NCBI GenBank assembly: GCA_963693315.1
Contig: OY856186.1
Coordinates: 235,457,135-235,521,134 of the forward strand
Direction: 5' to 3'
Length of the DNA stretch: 64,000 nt
From: Diogma glabrata
Lineage: Eukaryota; Arthropoda; Insecta; Diptera; Cylindrotomidae
A program made the translations under genes and the position numbers. The notes under the pieces were generated by a model. The model had not been told where the DNA came from. It ran no database searches and saw only the letters and a list, made by a program, of their open reading frames with translations. Shown piece by piece: positions 53,487-64,000 of the stretch (position 1 is its first letter; each line of letters opens with the position of its first letter).

Positions 53487-56435
53487 TTACATCCCATGGA
53501 GGGATTTTGCCGTCTGTGCAATCAGTTTCCAATCGTCTCGTTCCATGACCAGTTGACCCCAGTTTCGACATCCTATATCACGAAGGTCATGGATGATGTC
53601 ATCACGCCAGCGTTGTCTAGGTCTTCCTCTTCGACGAACACCAGCTGGTTGTTGTTGGGACGTTTTTTTAATCATTCTATCTAATGGTGCCCTTTCTACA
53701 TGACCAAACCATCTAATCCGGTTAGATTTAATGAATCCGATTACATCGCAGCCTCCAAGAAGCTGTCTGATTTCATGATTCATTCGGATTCTATACTGAT
53801 TTTCAGCAACTTTACATGGACCATAAATTGTTCGTATGACTTTCCTCTCGAATGTTGATAGAATTCTACAATCGGAGGAAGTCAGTGTCCAGCTTTCGCT
53901 TCCAAAGGTAAGCACAGGTCGAATTAATGCTTTGTAAAGTGTGAGTTTGCACGACTGCGAAAGATGTTTGGATGGCAAAAGTTTTGAGTATGCGTAGAAA
54001 ACTCTGTATGCCGCTGAGACACGGGCTTTAATATCTGCCTGCATGTCATTTGACGATGTTATTACAGATCCGAGGTATTTGAAGTTTTCTACACGTTCCA
54101 CTTCATAGTCGCCAGTATTCAGATTGCCGGGAGGTATATTCCTGGATGTTGTTAAAAGTTTAGTCTTGCCGGTGTTAATGCATAATCCAAGTCGTTTAGC
54201 ATTTCTTTCAAGCTGAGAGAGACTATCCTTGATATCGCTTGTTCTACGTCCGAGAAGCACAATATCATCTGCATAGTCAAGAATTTGACTAGATTTGTTA
54301 AATATACAGTTTTGTGTCTCAATGCGACTTTTTCTTATCGCGTACTCTAGCGCCAAATTAAATAGTACGGGCGCGAGTGCATCACCTTGTCGAACACCTG
54401 ATGTTATATCAAAAGAGTCAGAAACTGACCCTTCGATTACTATTCTACAGTTTGATCCCGATGTTGTGAGTTTGCACAGAGAAACAAGTTTCACTGGAAT
54501 ACCAAGGCATATAAGTGCAGACCAGAGGTTGTCGCGGATGATGCTATCATATCCTTGCTTGAAATCAACGTAGAGCTGGTGAATGCTGATGTTGTACTCC
54601 CAACATTTTTCCAGAATCATCCTTAAGGTAAAACATTGATCTGTGGTTGAACGGTTGGGACGAAAACCACACTGATAGTCGCCGATGATAGATTCGGCGA
54701 ACGGGATGAGCCGAGCGAGTACGACATTAGCTAGTATTTTATATGCAGTGTTCAACAGTGCGATTCCACGATAATTCGCACACTTTAGGCGGTCACCTTT
54801 TTTATGTAGCGGAACAATGAGAGCTGTTTTCCATTCAGCAGGTAGTTCTTCTAGGTCCCAGATTGCAAGAATCAGATCATATATACGTGAGACCAGAGCT
54901 GCTCCTACATTCTTAAATAGTTCTGCAGGGATTCCATCGATACCTGGTGATTTGCCATTTTTTAATTTTTTGATGGCAGCTTCCACTTCTTCTATTGTTG
55001 GGTAAGGGACAAAAATCTCCTCACTTGACGGAGCAATTGCTCGAATAGGATGAACTTCATTCGTCCTATTCAGTAGGTCTTGAAAGTGGGATTGCCATAC
55101 TTCCAGCACACCACGTTCACTTGTTGTAAGCTCGTTGTTTCCATTTTTGATGGCTGTAGATCTTGGGTGGAAATCTTTGGTCAGATTCCGCGCATTGGCA
55201 AAACACTTTTTCGAATTTCCATTAGCCGCATGTTGGTTGATGTTTTCGATACAGCTCTTCATGTGTTCGCGTTTCTTTTTCCGTAGGAGTGTTGCTGAGG
55301 CTTTTCTGGCGCATAGATAACCAGTTTGGGAGCTTCGGGTGTTTCTTGTTAACCATTTTTCTCGCAGTTTTTGTTTGTGCTCAATGCTTTCGCGGCACTC
55401 GTCATCAAACCATTCGTTACGTGATTTCGGTGGTCGTTTTCCGATTGTAGTTTGTGCTGCGGATATGATGGTTGATTGAAGCGTTTGCCATTCTTCTTGT
55501 ATGTTTAATGGCAATACAATTTCCTGATATCTATTCAGTGTTTCCAGGTGTTTAAATGCTTCGACATTCCAGCGCACGGTCTTTTTTGCTTGCCTATTAA
55601 ATGTAGATGATAATTTGCACTTATACTTGAAGATGACAAGCATATGATCGGTGTCCATATCAGCACCTCTGTATGATCGAACGTCAGTTACACTTGTAGA
55701 GTGTCTCTTAGAAATCATGACGTGATCGATTTGATTTTCAGTTCTTCCATCATTTGATTTCCACGTTGCTTTGTGGATTCTCTTATGAGGGAAGAAAGTG
55801 CTAGAAATTACTAGATCATACATCATAGCCAGTTCAGCTGCGCGAAAGCCGTTATTGTTACTAGCATGATACAAGCTGTTAGGGCCGACATGTGTTTTAA
55901 GTTCTGCACTTCTACCAATTTGCGCATTGAAGTCACCCACCACGATTTTTATGTCGTGTCGCGGGATGTTATTGATGACTTCTTCGAGTTCTAGAAAGAA
56001 CAGGTCTTTAATGTCATCTGCTTTGTCTTCAGTAGGTGCATGAACATTGATGATCGTTACATTAAATTTTTGCGTACGGATTCTCATTGTGCATAACCGC
56101 ATATTAATTGGGCGAAAGTCGATAACATGTTGATTCACGCGACGATGTATGAGAAAGCCAACTCCAAATTCTCCTCCGTTTTCATGACCGCAATAGTAGA
56201 GAGTGTATCCCTTGGCTGTTTCGTGGATTCCACTCCCTGGCCATCTTAGTTCTTGTAACGCCACTATATCCAGTGTATAGCTATTGATTTGGTTTGTAAG
56301 TTTTAGTAGATCTCCTGGTCTTCTAAGGCTTAGCACGTTCCAGGTTCCCATTTTTAAATCGTAGTCCGGGTACAGTTTCCGAGGTCGTTCCAATAATGAT
56401 TCCGAGATATTCCGAGGCCTGTGTACAGAATTCAT
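53487..56435 (-). CDS. RTE-like endonuclease/reverse transcriptase, intact 982-codon ORF
   Basis: It encodes the enzyme for target-primed reverse transcription. APE-type endonuclease (about residues 28-265): GTWNVLSL (Asn), QELRW (Glu), GDFNAQIG, QIDHVM, DTDHML (Asp-His). Reverse transcriptase (about 480-770): LKNGKSPGIDGIPAEL, HKKGDRLKCANYRGIALL, YVDFKQGYDS (Asp), SGVRQGDALAPVLF and DYADDIVLLG. C-terminal region: TFERKVIRTIYGP, RIRWFGHVER, RRRGRPRQRWRDDI. The start at 56435 (MNSVHRPRN) is the same in both copies. All catalytic residues I can check are present. The Gly before YADD in copy 1 is Asp here, and 7 residues are missing near 300. It may still be active. Confidence 0.93.
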   Translation of the reverse strand: MNSVHRPRNISESLLERPRKLYPDYDLKMGTWNVLSLRRPGDLLKLTNQINSYTLDIVALQELRWPGSGIHETAKGYTLYYCGHENGGEFGVGFLIHRRVNQHVIDFRPINMRLCTMRIRTQKFNVTIINVHAPTEDKADDIKDLFFLELEEVINNIPRHDIKIVVGDFNAQIGRSAELKTHVGPNSLYHASNNNGFRAAELAMMYDLVISSTFFPHKRIHKATWKSNDGRTENQIDHVMISKRHSTSVTDVRSYRGADMDTDHMLVIFKYKCKLSSTFNRQAKKTVRWNVEAFKHLETLNRYQEIVLPLNIQEEWQTLQSTIISAAQTTIGKRPPKSRNEWFDDECRESIEHKQKLREKWLTRNTRSSQTGYLCARKASATLLRKKKREHMKSCIENINQHAANGNSKKCFANARNLTKDFHPRSTAIKNGNNELTTSERGVLEVWQSHFQDLLNRTNEVHPIRAIAPSSEEIFVPYPTIEEVEAAIKKLKNGKSPGIDGIPAELFKNVGAALVSRIYDLILAIWDLEELPAEWKTALIVPLHKKGDRLKCANYRGIALLNTAYKILANVVLARLIPFAESIIGDYQCGFRPNRSTTDQCFTLRMILEKCWEYNISIHQLYVDFKQGYDSIIRDNLWSALICLGIPVKLVSLCKLTTSGSNCRIVIEGSVSDSFDITSGVRQGDALAPVLFNLALEYAIRKSRIETQNCIFNKSSQILDYADDIVLLGRRTSDIKDSLSQLERNAKRLGLCINTGKTKLLTTSRNIPPGNLNTGDYEVERVENFKYLGSVITSSNDMQADIKARVSAAYRVFYAYSKLLPSKHLSQSCKLTLYKALIRPVLTFGSESWTLTSSDCRILSTFERKVIRTIYGPCKVAENQYRIRMNHEIRQLLGGCDVIGFIKSNRIRWFGHVERAPLDRMIKKTSQQQPAGVRRRGRPRQRWRDDIIHDLRDIGCRNWGQLVMERDDWKLIAQTAKSLHGM

Positions 56436-56519
56436 GACAATAATTTTTTACGGAAATGGGGTGTTAGCCCATCGCCCAACCCAAATTTTCGTGAATGGGT
56501 TCGTTCTGCATCTTAAGGT

Positions 56520-56862
56520 CACCAGAAACAACCTTTTTACATGTTTATATAGCGAGCCGCTTGATCCAAGACAGACGCCCGCTACAAACCGCCCCTAACA
56601 TGGAGAACAGACGCTTGCTACACGTTTATATAGCGAGCCGCTTAATCCAAGACAGACACCCGCTCCAAGCCGCCCCTAACATGGAGAACAGACGCTTGAG
56701 TTGCATTGGTTTTGTGGCGCCAATGACTCGCCATGGTGCAGAATCATTGAGTATAAGCAGTATTTTATCTGCACCTCTCAACTACACCAACCTAATTCTG
56801 TTAGCATTACCCAGGTAGCACGGCGTGGACGTAGAATTTCGAATTTTACTACCCCTACCGCT
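56520..56862 (-). promoter_or_regulatory. RTE-like 5' leader with ~81-bp tandem units
   Basis: Same design as 32985-33297: two units with TATATAGCGAGCCGCTT beginning near 56545 and 56626, and a unique 5' segment ending ACTACCCCTACCGCT. It is presumed to contain the internal promoter. Confidence 0.7.
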
Positions 56863-56875
56863 ACCGAAATGTATC

Positions 56876-58873
56876 GGTTGGATAGAAAATTTTGAATCAG
56901 CTTCACAATATTGGGATGAAAACCATACGCAACGAGCTTGTGGATCAAGTTGGCATGCCAGACTCGATCGAATGTCTTGGAGATGTCTAAAACGATAACG
57001 TATGTTTCACCACCTTTATCAAGTATGCTGTTCCAACAATGCGCTACATAGTTTAATAGATCGGTGGTTGATCTTTTGTTTCGAAAACCGTATTGGCTGT
57101 CGGCTATTAAATGATTTACTTCGAGAAATTTTGAAATGTGTGTATTAATATAATGCTCGTAGACTTTGGATAGGACCGATAGTAAAGCTATTGGCCTATA
57201 ATTTGAGATATCGAATTTTGGTCCCTTTTTGGGGACGGGCTGGACATTGGCCAACTTCCAGCACGAGGGAAATATACCAGATTTGTAGGATTGGTAGAAT
57301 ATTTTGGTCAAAGTTGGTGCAAGTTCTTTAGAAAAGGTTTTTAAAATGATGGGTGGAATATTGTCCATTCCTGAGGCTTTGTTGATGTTTAACCCCTTTA
57401 AAAGTTTGGCGACTATTTTGGGTTTGAAGTGGAGTTCATTCATATTAACTCCTGAAGACTGGATTTGGGGTATTTCTTTAGGAGTTTCCAAAACAGTGGA
57501 GTTCAGAGCAAAGCGTTCAGCGAACAAGTTAGCTTTTCTTGCGGGATCATTGACGATTAAATCACCATCAATAATAAGGGGAATAGTAGATTTTGTACCA
57601 GAATTTAAAGAATTGATGGCACTGTAGAAACTCTTGTCAGAAATAGACATAGACGTAAGTTTTGAAGCTTTCGCTCTGTCAATTTCAGACTTTTCGTTTG
57701 AGATAATCTGGTTAGATATTTTGTTGGCCTTTAGATATTGGGATCGATTAGCGGGATTTTTGTTATGAATCCATATGTTAAATGATCTACGTTTGTTTCT
57801 AAGTGTCGCTTTGGCAGCCTTCGAATACAAGTATTTTTGTTTGGGTTTTACAATGGAAAAAGGGACGAATTTATTGATAGCAAATTGGATGGTTTCTGTA
57901 AAGTTTTGAGCAGAAAGATTTACATTGTCAGTGTAAAAACAATGACGGTCGAAAGGGAAACCATCGAAAAAATTTTGAAGACCACTCTTATCCATTTTTG
58001 AGTAGTGAAATATTTTACGGGGTTTGGGAGCTGTAGTTTTAAGTAAATCAGTTTTGATAACTGATGAAATTAAATAATTATCATAATTTCCAATACTACC
58101 TTTCGCTACATCGACACTCGTAATATCTGGCATTGTGGTAAGATAGAGATCTAAAAGAAAACTATTATCACCGCCATTACGGGGAGTGAAAGTTGGGCTT
58201 TTAACAATTTGGAATAGACCCTGAGACGCGGCAAAAATTTCTGCCAGCTTTCCACTATTATCAACATCGTCGGTCGATTTGGAGAATTCCAACCATGATT
58301 TGTTGTGGACGTTGAAGTCACCGGTAACGATAACTTCACAATTAGGGGACTTCGCTCTAATCTTGTCCACAATGTTTGTTAGTGAATTAAAAATGTTTGG
58401 GTTATACGTTTGTTGGGGGACCGGTATAAAGCTATTGTAAAAAAAGTAATTTCGGGAAGACAAATCTTTAAAACCATTGTATTGAAGCCATCACCGTGTA
58501 GTTCAAAATTTGGAAAGCGTGTATACGCAACACTCTCATGAATGAATGCGCAAACGCCCTGATGGAGTTTGAAAGCTGATTCGAGCCTATATTTGGAATT
58601 AAGCGATTCTATAAAGAGAAAATTTTCAGAAACTTGTGTTTCTGTAAGGAATAGAATGTTCGGTTTGTCGTGCTCAAGATGATGTTGCACGTGGTCATGG
58701 TTAGCGTTCAATCCGCAGATGTTTTGAACATGTATTTTAAAATATTTTATTGATTCATATATGTGTTGTCCCTGCAAATTCCGTGGACGTGCCGCTTTAT
58801 GGGCGGGTGGATTGCGCAAATTTGCTTTACCACTTGCAGACTTATTTTTCTTCGGTTGTACTGCCATATACAT
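56876..58873 (-). pseudogene. LINE B endonuclease and start of reverse transcriptase
   Basis: Starts MYMAVQPKKNKSASG at 58873. Endonuclease motifs: HVQNICGLNAN (Asn), FLTETQV (Glu), then a frameshift in a 7-A run (58440-58446). The next frame gives VTGDFNVHNKSW, SFLLDLYLTT and IGNYDNYLI; the last replaces the expected SDHYLI, so the catalytic Asp-His pair is damaged. Reverse transcriptase follows: NKASGMDNIPP, ANVQPVPKKG, NYRPIALLSVLSK, QYGFRNKRSTTDLL and VLDISKTFDRVWH. It is interrupted at 56875 by the RTE-like element. Probably the sole ORF of the family. Confidence 0.88.
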
Positions 58874-59370
58874 ATATCAAAAGGTTTATTTTAATTTGTT
58901 ATGTTTTATTTTAAAATGCATAACTAAGTAAAAAATCTTATCATACAATAAAATATGACATATGCCTATATTTCATGATAAGATGAAAAAATAATAACAA
59001 AATAATAAGTGAAAAACAAATTGTGAGAAATTTGCAGAAAACAAAACAAAACTAATTGCCAATAATCCAGCTGATGAAGCGCACCCCAGACGCACCACCC
59101 ACCACCTCAATCGAGGCACAAAACCCACACAGAATTATGTGTTAGTTTGATTCCTCGGAAGATCTAACGAGCGGTACCACTACGGAACGCGGCCCAGCTA
59201 AGACTGGGAGTGCTACCGTTGACTAATTAAAGTTCGTCCGCCAGCACCCTAAGATATCATCTTGGCTAATGATATCTCCTGCCATTGCCAGTGGTATGTG
59301 ATATCTCACGCTGACTCATATGTCAATGGCAGGGACTGGAGTACGCAGGGTAGTCAGACCTGTAGATCAA
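58874..59370 (-). other. LINE B 5' leader
   Basis: Non-coding leader (about 500 bp). Segments recur at 21755-22180 and 18840-19008, for example TTTCATGATA, GCCAATAATCCAGCTxxTG, ATGTCAATGGCAGGGACTGG. This identifies the mini-LINEs as derivatives. It should include the internal promoter. Confidence 0.75.
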
Positions 59371-59897
59371 CATTGATCATAATCGATCAACATCGACCCC
59401 TCCTGCGGGGGAACATGGAATCCACTTCCATCCACTTACATGGAATTTGCATTTCAATTTACTATAGTAAAAACCTAATTGTCTCTATCAGATCCCTTAT
59501 TTCATAATAACAATAGTTATTTTGTGTAGGTATGTACATATTATTTATACTTGAATTCAATTTAAATATAAATAAAATATACAAAAAACAAAAATCAAAT
59601 TGAATTTTTTATCAACCTATCACCTATCAACCGTTCGCGAACCCTTCAAAGCAAACTACTTATACTAAACACGTGATAGGAGCCACCAACGGATTTGTAA
59701 TTGACGATAGTACTATCGGCTTAATTCTTCCCAACTTACATTCATGCCATATGCAAGCCATATGGCGTCATTTAAATTACCAGTGAAACTTTTACTTTAC
59801 TTTTAATTTAATATTCAGTTATCAATCTATATGTATCTACCCGTTCTTATGATTCAAGAACTTTTCCTTTTCAATATTAATATTATCTCCAAAACAT

Positions 59898-59930
<33 letters not shown>

Positions 59931-61660
59931 TACAATTTCTTGATAAAACTACACAGAGATATCAACAAAATTGGATGATCTATTATTTGCAAGCAATTCT
60001 TTAACTTTAAAATAAATTTGTATCTGTCACACGAAAAAATTTAATTCTAGTGAAAAGATGTAGTCTTTGATTTACATAAATTCTTGTTTGTGAGTAAACA
60101 TAATTCGACATAACTTTTGAGGCACTTTTTCCATTTACAAGAGAATCACTAGAAGATCGATAATCAAAGATAACATAAAGTGCAATATCAAATGAATCGT
60201 GATTGAATATAAACAAATTCAACAGGTAAGGTAAACGTTTGTTTAAAGTAAAACCTAGACTATTTTCGACTTTTAAGCTCATCTGCACATATGTTAAAAT
60301 GTACTATTTAATGCTTATAAAGGATTTCAAATTTCTTTGATTTGGCACAACAAAAACAAAAATTTGTTTCATTGTTTTTGGAGTTGAAAACAAAATTCAA
60401 AACAAAACAAAAAAAGCAGCACAGTTTAATTTACAACATTTTTGCCGAACTACTTCCTGTGAGAATCCAGTCCAGGCATTGTAAGCGAACTGACAATAAT
60501 TGAGATTGAGTTTGAAGATCTTATTTTTTATCAGTTTAAAGTGTCGTTTGCTGGACAGATCGCATAGCTTTTGACTATTCCAACTTAACAAGTTACTCTG
60601 ATTACGTTTAAATCCAAATACCATCTTAATGTAATTCAGAAATTTCAAAATGTGCGTTCATAGGCAAATTATTGATATCAATGTTGAACTTGACATGCCA
60701 TAATATCGAAATGTTTATAAATTATAATATCAAAAACAACGTATATCAAAAACAACGACGCACCAATGTTACATTTAAGCTTATATTGCAGATAATCACA
60801 GATATAGAAAACAAAAACAAACAAAATATATCTTCTAATAAAATACTTGATTAAAAATAGTATAAGACCTAATTGCCCTTCCGCATTTTCTTTTCTTCGT
60901 TTGTTATTAAAAACAAACAAACAAACTTACATAAAAGCAACAATTTAATCTATCTACTTACGTATTTTTGATTAAATGCAATCAAATAAGCAAAACAAAT
61001 ATTCTTTTGATTGTATAATATAAATTAAGCAACTTTTATATATGTACTTAATACTCATATACCTATATACATTTGGTTGTACTACGAAAGCTTTATTAAT
61101 ATTTTGTCTTAACTTTATGAAATTAAAAATACTATAGATTGCAACAAATAAAATAGAGATACCATAAAAAAGTGAATGAATTTATTAAAAACTTAAGCAT
61201 CAAAATGATTTAATTTTGTTAGCATTTACAAACCCCCAACCAATAGTGAATAACAACTATGGCATATAAGGAAATCATAATAAACATATTTAAACTATAA
61301 ACTTAAACTAAATAAAAAAAATACAAATTATTCGACGACTCACTCAAATATGTATTTTTAAATACATGAAAAATGGACAGTTTAAAACGTAACGACAATC
61401 AAAATACAGTGAGACAAAGCCTGACTGATAAGTAGTAAGCCATTACAAATAATAAATCATAACCCTGACTGTGAAAGGATACTCTATTAATTCCTTTAGA
61501 TCTTATATTGAATATTATCTTATTCTTATAGTGAAATCCGAATCTTCTACTAATGATAAAATCTTACTCAGCTCTGCTGCTTATTGTATCATTTTTTGCT
61601 TCATCGTGTCCGATATCTGGCTATATTATTACTTAACCCGACATATTAGGTGATAAAAAA
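59371..61660. other. No gene recognised; microsatellite at 59899-59930
   Basis: AT-rich intergenic DNA. A (CATA)8-type run lies at 59899-59930. Frames at 60007-60288, 60397-60648 and 61471-61653 show no recognisable motif and are the length expected by chance here. An exon of a poorly conserved gene cannot be excluded. Confidence 0.45.
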
Positions 61661-62700
61661 AATTTAGTACGAGAGCAACTTTTTCGTTGTTTGACCAACT
61701 GAGTTGAGTGGAACTACTAGCAAATTACGATTGAAATGAAATGTGCTTGTAATGTCAGTCTGTGTCAATCAGTAATGAAACAGTAGCGGTTATTAAAATT
61801 GAGTTTTATTTCTATATTGAGTTTAGTCTCTTGTAAGGCTGCGAGTTGCGACTTGAATGCTGTGCTTTTCCATGAAATATGTTATTTTGTAAATCTTCCT
61901 TTTGAGACCGTTACAGTTAAGCTGTAATATTCGGAACGGGATCCAAGCATGTTAAGGGGTTGTTGATGTAAACTGCGGTAATGTTAGTCGCTTTTTATTA
62001 TTGTTTGTAAACTGAATTAGAGCAGCATAGTGTAATTGAGCTTTTGTTCCAATGTTTATGCTTTGTGAGTTCTGAGTTACATATGAGACCTTGATTCATT
62101 TCTATGCCAGCTCTTAGAAGAAGAATGCGGCGCTATATTACTGGATTAGACTATTTCCTTAGCGAAAAAGCATCTGCACGGTATGATATGCCGATAATTG
62201 ACTATCGTTAACCGAGCTATTGCGGGTAATTTCAGTGCTGAGAACCCATCATACTGGAAACGAAGATCAGAAGAACGACGTAACCCTAGCTTAGAACTGG
62301 AAGGTATCGTTTGCTTAATAATCATAAAAATATAAAATTGAAAACATCATCATTGATGTTTGCCCTAATTGTAACAAAGGCCACCAGGAATTTATTCGAA
62401 TTCCGTGATATGTTACCAATCTTGCTGTGAGACCACTACCGCAAATCCTATGCACTTGTTTTCCTTTGCTTAAAAACGGTCACGGATGGTGAACCGCGTT
62501 ACCATAACAACAATAAAATAAGGCTGTGACTTTGATTGACCGATTATCTCCTCCGTTAAACTCAAAATTTTTTGCTATAAATAGAGTTGTTAGAGTACTA
62601 AAATAGATACACGTAAGGGTTCTTTCAACCGTTCAAACTTTTTTTCAACCGTTCAAACTCAATTTCTTGCATCGCGAAATTATCGTGAAAACTCTCTTTA
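61661..62700. other. More complex, less AT-rich stretch of unknown origin
   Basis: This kilobase has balanced composition and few homopolymers compared with its surroundings. It includes a 35-codon frame at 62104-62211 starting MPALRRRMRRYITGLDYF. I recognise no protein, repeat end or RNA. It could be a decayed element, an exon or regulatory DNA. Confidence 0.3.
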
Positions 62701-64000
62701 AAGATTCGATTTTAACTCTAATATAGAGTATTTCGTTTATATTGGTGGCATTCCATCATAGCGTTTTTAGAGTAAACCACTCTAACTGCACTTCCCCCCT
62801 TCACTTCACCCATTAAACCCATCAGAAATTTTTTTACATAGATCGACAGAACGATGTGATTCCAACTTATGTGGGAAATGTGAGCTTTGCTTAAGAATTA
62901 TATTAAGTAAAATAGACATCAGTATCATAAAATGCCGATACTGCAGGAACCTGGCACTTTTGGAAAAGCTAAGATTAATGACCTTACAGATATTCTAAAA
63001 TGACTTTATTTTGTTAGAATTCAAATAAATCACTTTATTAGAAAGTATTTTATTACTGTAAAAAGTCATTCTACCAAATATTTCAGTCAGAACACCAAAT
63101 ATGTTATTCTGGTTCTATTACCTAATTATTTTTTAACTGATTCTATAGAATAATTAAATAAAATAATCAACAGATTAAGAACTATTTCTAAAATATTTCT
63201 TTTTAATTTAGATTCTACTTCTATTATATTAATCTTAATCCTGCTGAGTCATTCAATATCCTATCGATATCATGAAAAAAATTCAGAAAACCTCTTATTA
63301 TCAGGTATGTCTGCATTGTGAAAATCATTATTTGCCCACATATTTTATTTCTTGCATGTATTATAAAATAAGTAATTATAATTACTTATTTTACATACAA
63401 TAATAGTAATTAAAGAGCGGCAATCTATAAAAAAATATATTTAACTTGTATGAGTAGCGTAATTTGTTTGCAAATAAAATCGATAGTTTTCTTTCAACAT
63501 CATGTAAAAATTGTTATTTTTTTCAATTATTTGGAAATGTTTAAAATATATTGCTTAACAATACAGTTAACAATACATATTTGGTTTCTTAAAATTTATG
63601 TACTTGGTCAATATAATTTTTATTGATTTTCAAGGAGGGTTTTTTTATATAAAGAAAAGAAAATGTAGCTTTACAATTTTAAAACAATAAATTTACTAAC
63701 CTTATCCAAAAACCAAATTTTAAAACTTGTTTACTATTTAATTAAAACTATTTTTGATCTTTTTTCATCTTTAATTAATTTTACACAATAAAAAGGAAAT
63801 TTCACCAAATCAGCTGCATTGAAATGAATTGGAAAAACCTACCCAAATTTTTTAAGGAAATTAGAACATGAAACAGCACAGAAAAAAACGAGAATGTCAA
63901 ACTTCAAGAGTGCCAATGTAATGAAATTACATTTATGGAATATGGAAAATGAATCTACTTTATCATTTTATTTGGAGAGTATTTTGTTTTGTATAAAACC
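62701..64000. other. No gene recognised
   Basis: AT-rich to the right edge. A palindromic AAGTAATTATAATTACTT lies at 63371-63388. Nothing else stands out. Confidence 0.45.

Larger units (their letters stand above)
53471..56862 (-). mobile_element. RTE-like LINE, copy 2, inserted in LINE B
   Basis: A 3392-bp element with a perfect 13-bp target duplication, ACCGAAATGTATC (53458-53470 and 56863-56875). The tail is a short CAGAGAGAGA run. The 5' leader has two ~81-bp units, as in copy 1, plus 24 more bases at the extreme 5' end. It interrupts LINE B in the reverse transcriptase just after RYISV. Confidence 0.94.
52353..59370 (-). mobile_element. LINE B, near full-length copy (interrupted)
   Basis: From a 12-base T run (poly-A) at 52353-52364 to a 5' leader ending near 59370. 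About 3.6 kb without the RTE-like insertion. It has one main ORF (endonuclease plus reverse transcriptase) and no recognisable Gag ORF upstream. The 3' tail blocks (AACGCCAGTTGTTGTGGGAC, CCTAGGTCTTAAAAGG) match those at 48436, 21660 and 18735. Frame breaks show it is dead. I could not find its target duplication. Confidence 0.88.

Noticed and set aside
60397..60648. 83-codon minus-strand frame as a host exon
   Set aside because: No family pattern recognised and length is not unusual for chance in this region; mentioned only in the regional entry.

Overview
The window is AT-rich, repeat-packed animal DNA, almost certainly from a higher fly (Diptera, Brachycera). The only host gene I recognise is the first coding exon of Lipin (Lpin) on the minus strand at 802-981. 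It is nearly the fly Lipin N-terminus and ends in a canonical splice donor. The rest of that gene lies beyond the left edge, so everything to the right is upstream of its start codon. I see no rRNA, functional tRNA, CRISPR or bacterial-style operon.

Nearly everything else is mobile DNA, much of it nested. (1) 1996-5734 is a Ty3/gypsy-type LTR retrotransposon on the minus strand with an intact Gag-protease frame, but no reverse transcriptase or integrase. Related solo or decayed LTRs lie at 20220-20880 and near 7240-7500. (2) 7.5-20.2 kb holds small inverted-repeat elements (MITEs), two degenerate tandem arrays, and a fragment of a Crypton-type tyrosine recombinase (16663-17025) near GC-rich palindromes. 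(3) 18.3-23.2 kb holds short non-autonomous derivatives of a LINE (LINE B) that keep only its 5' leader and 3' tail, a 448-bp near-perfect palindrome, and a hAT-type element containing a 200-N assembly gap. (4) 25361-35408 is a roughly 2-kb transposon with ~610-670 bp terminal inverted repeats. It was entered by a Jockey-like LINE (LINE A, 26669-34699, 15-bp duplication), which was entered in turn by an RTE-like LINE (29903-33297, 11-bp duplication). (5) 35615-40147 holds two same-strand non-autonomous Helitrons that each carry a tRNA-like segment.

(6) 41744-51784 is a palindromic element with ~811-bp arms. Its left arm was entered by a 5.9-kb repeat-only foldback element (42275-48151, 8-bp duplication) and by a 5'-truncated LINE B copy (48359-49675, 58-bp duplication). 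The right arm keeps both empty sites, and removing the insertions makes the arms equal to within one base. (7) 52353-59370 is a longer LINE B copy, interrupted in its reverse transcriptase by a second RTE-like element (53471-56862) whose 982-codon endonuclease/reverse transcriptase frame is fully open. (8) 59.4-64 kb has no gene I can recognise.

The genes do not form a pathway. They are independent elements that inserted into one another upstream of a housekeeping lipid-metabolism gene. The most unusual items are the repeat-only foldback with an in-window empty site, the tRNA-carrying Helitrons, the leader-plus-tail mini-LINE family, the very long LINE B target duplications, and the LTR element reduced to Gag-protease with mosaic LTRs. 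Relationships to families are from memory of protein motifs, without database searches; coordinates of decayed repeats are approximate.
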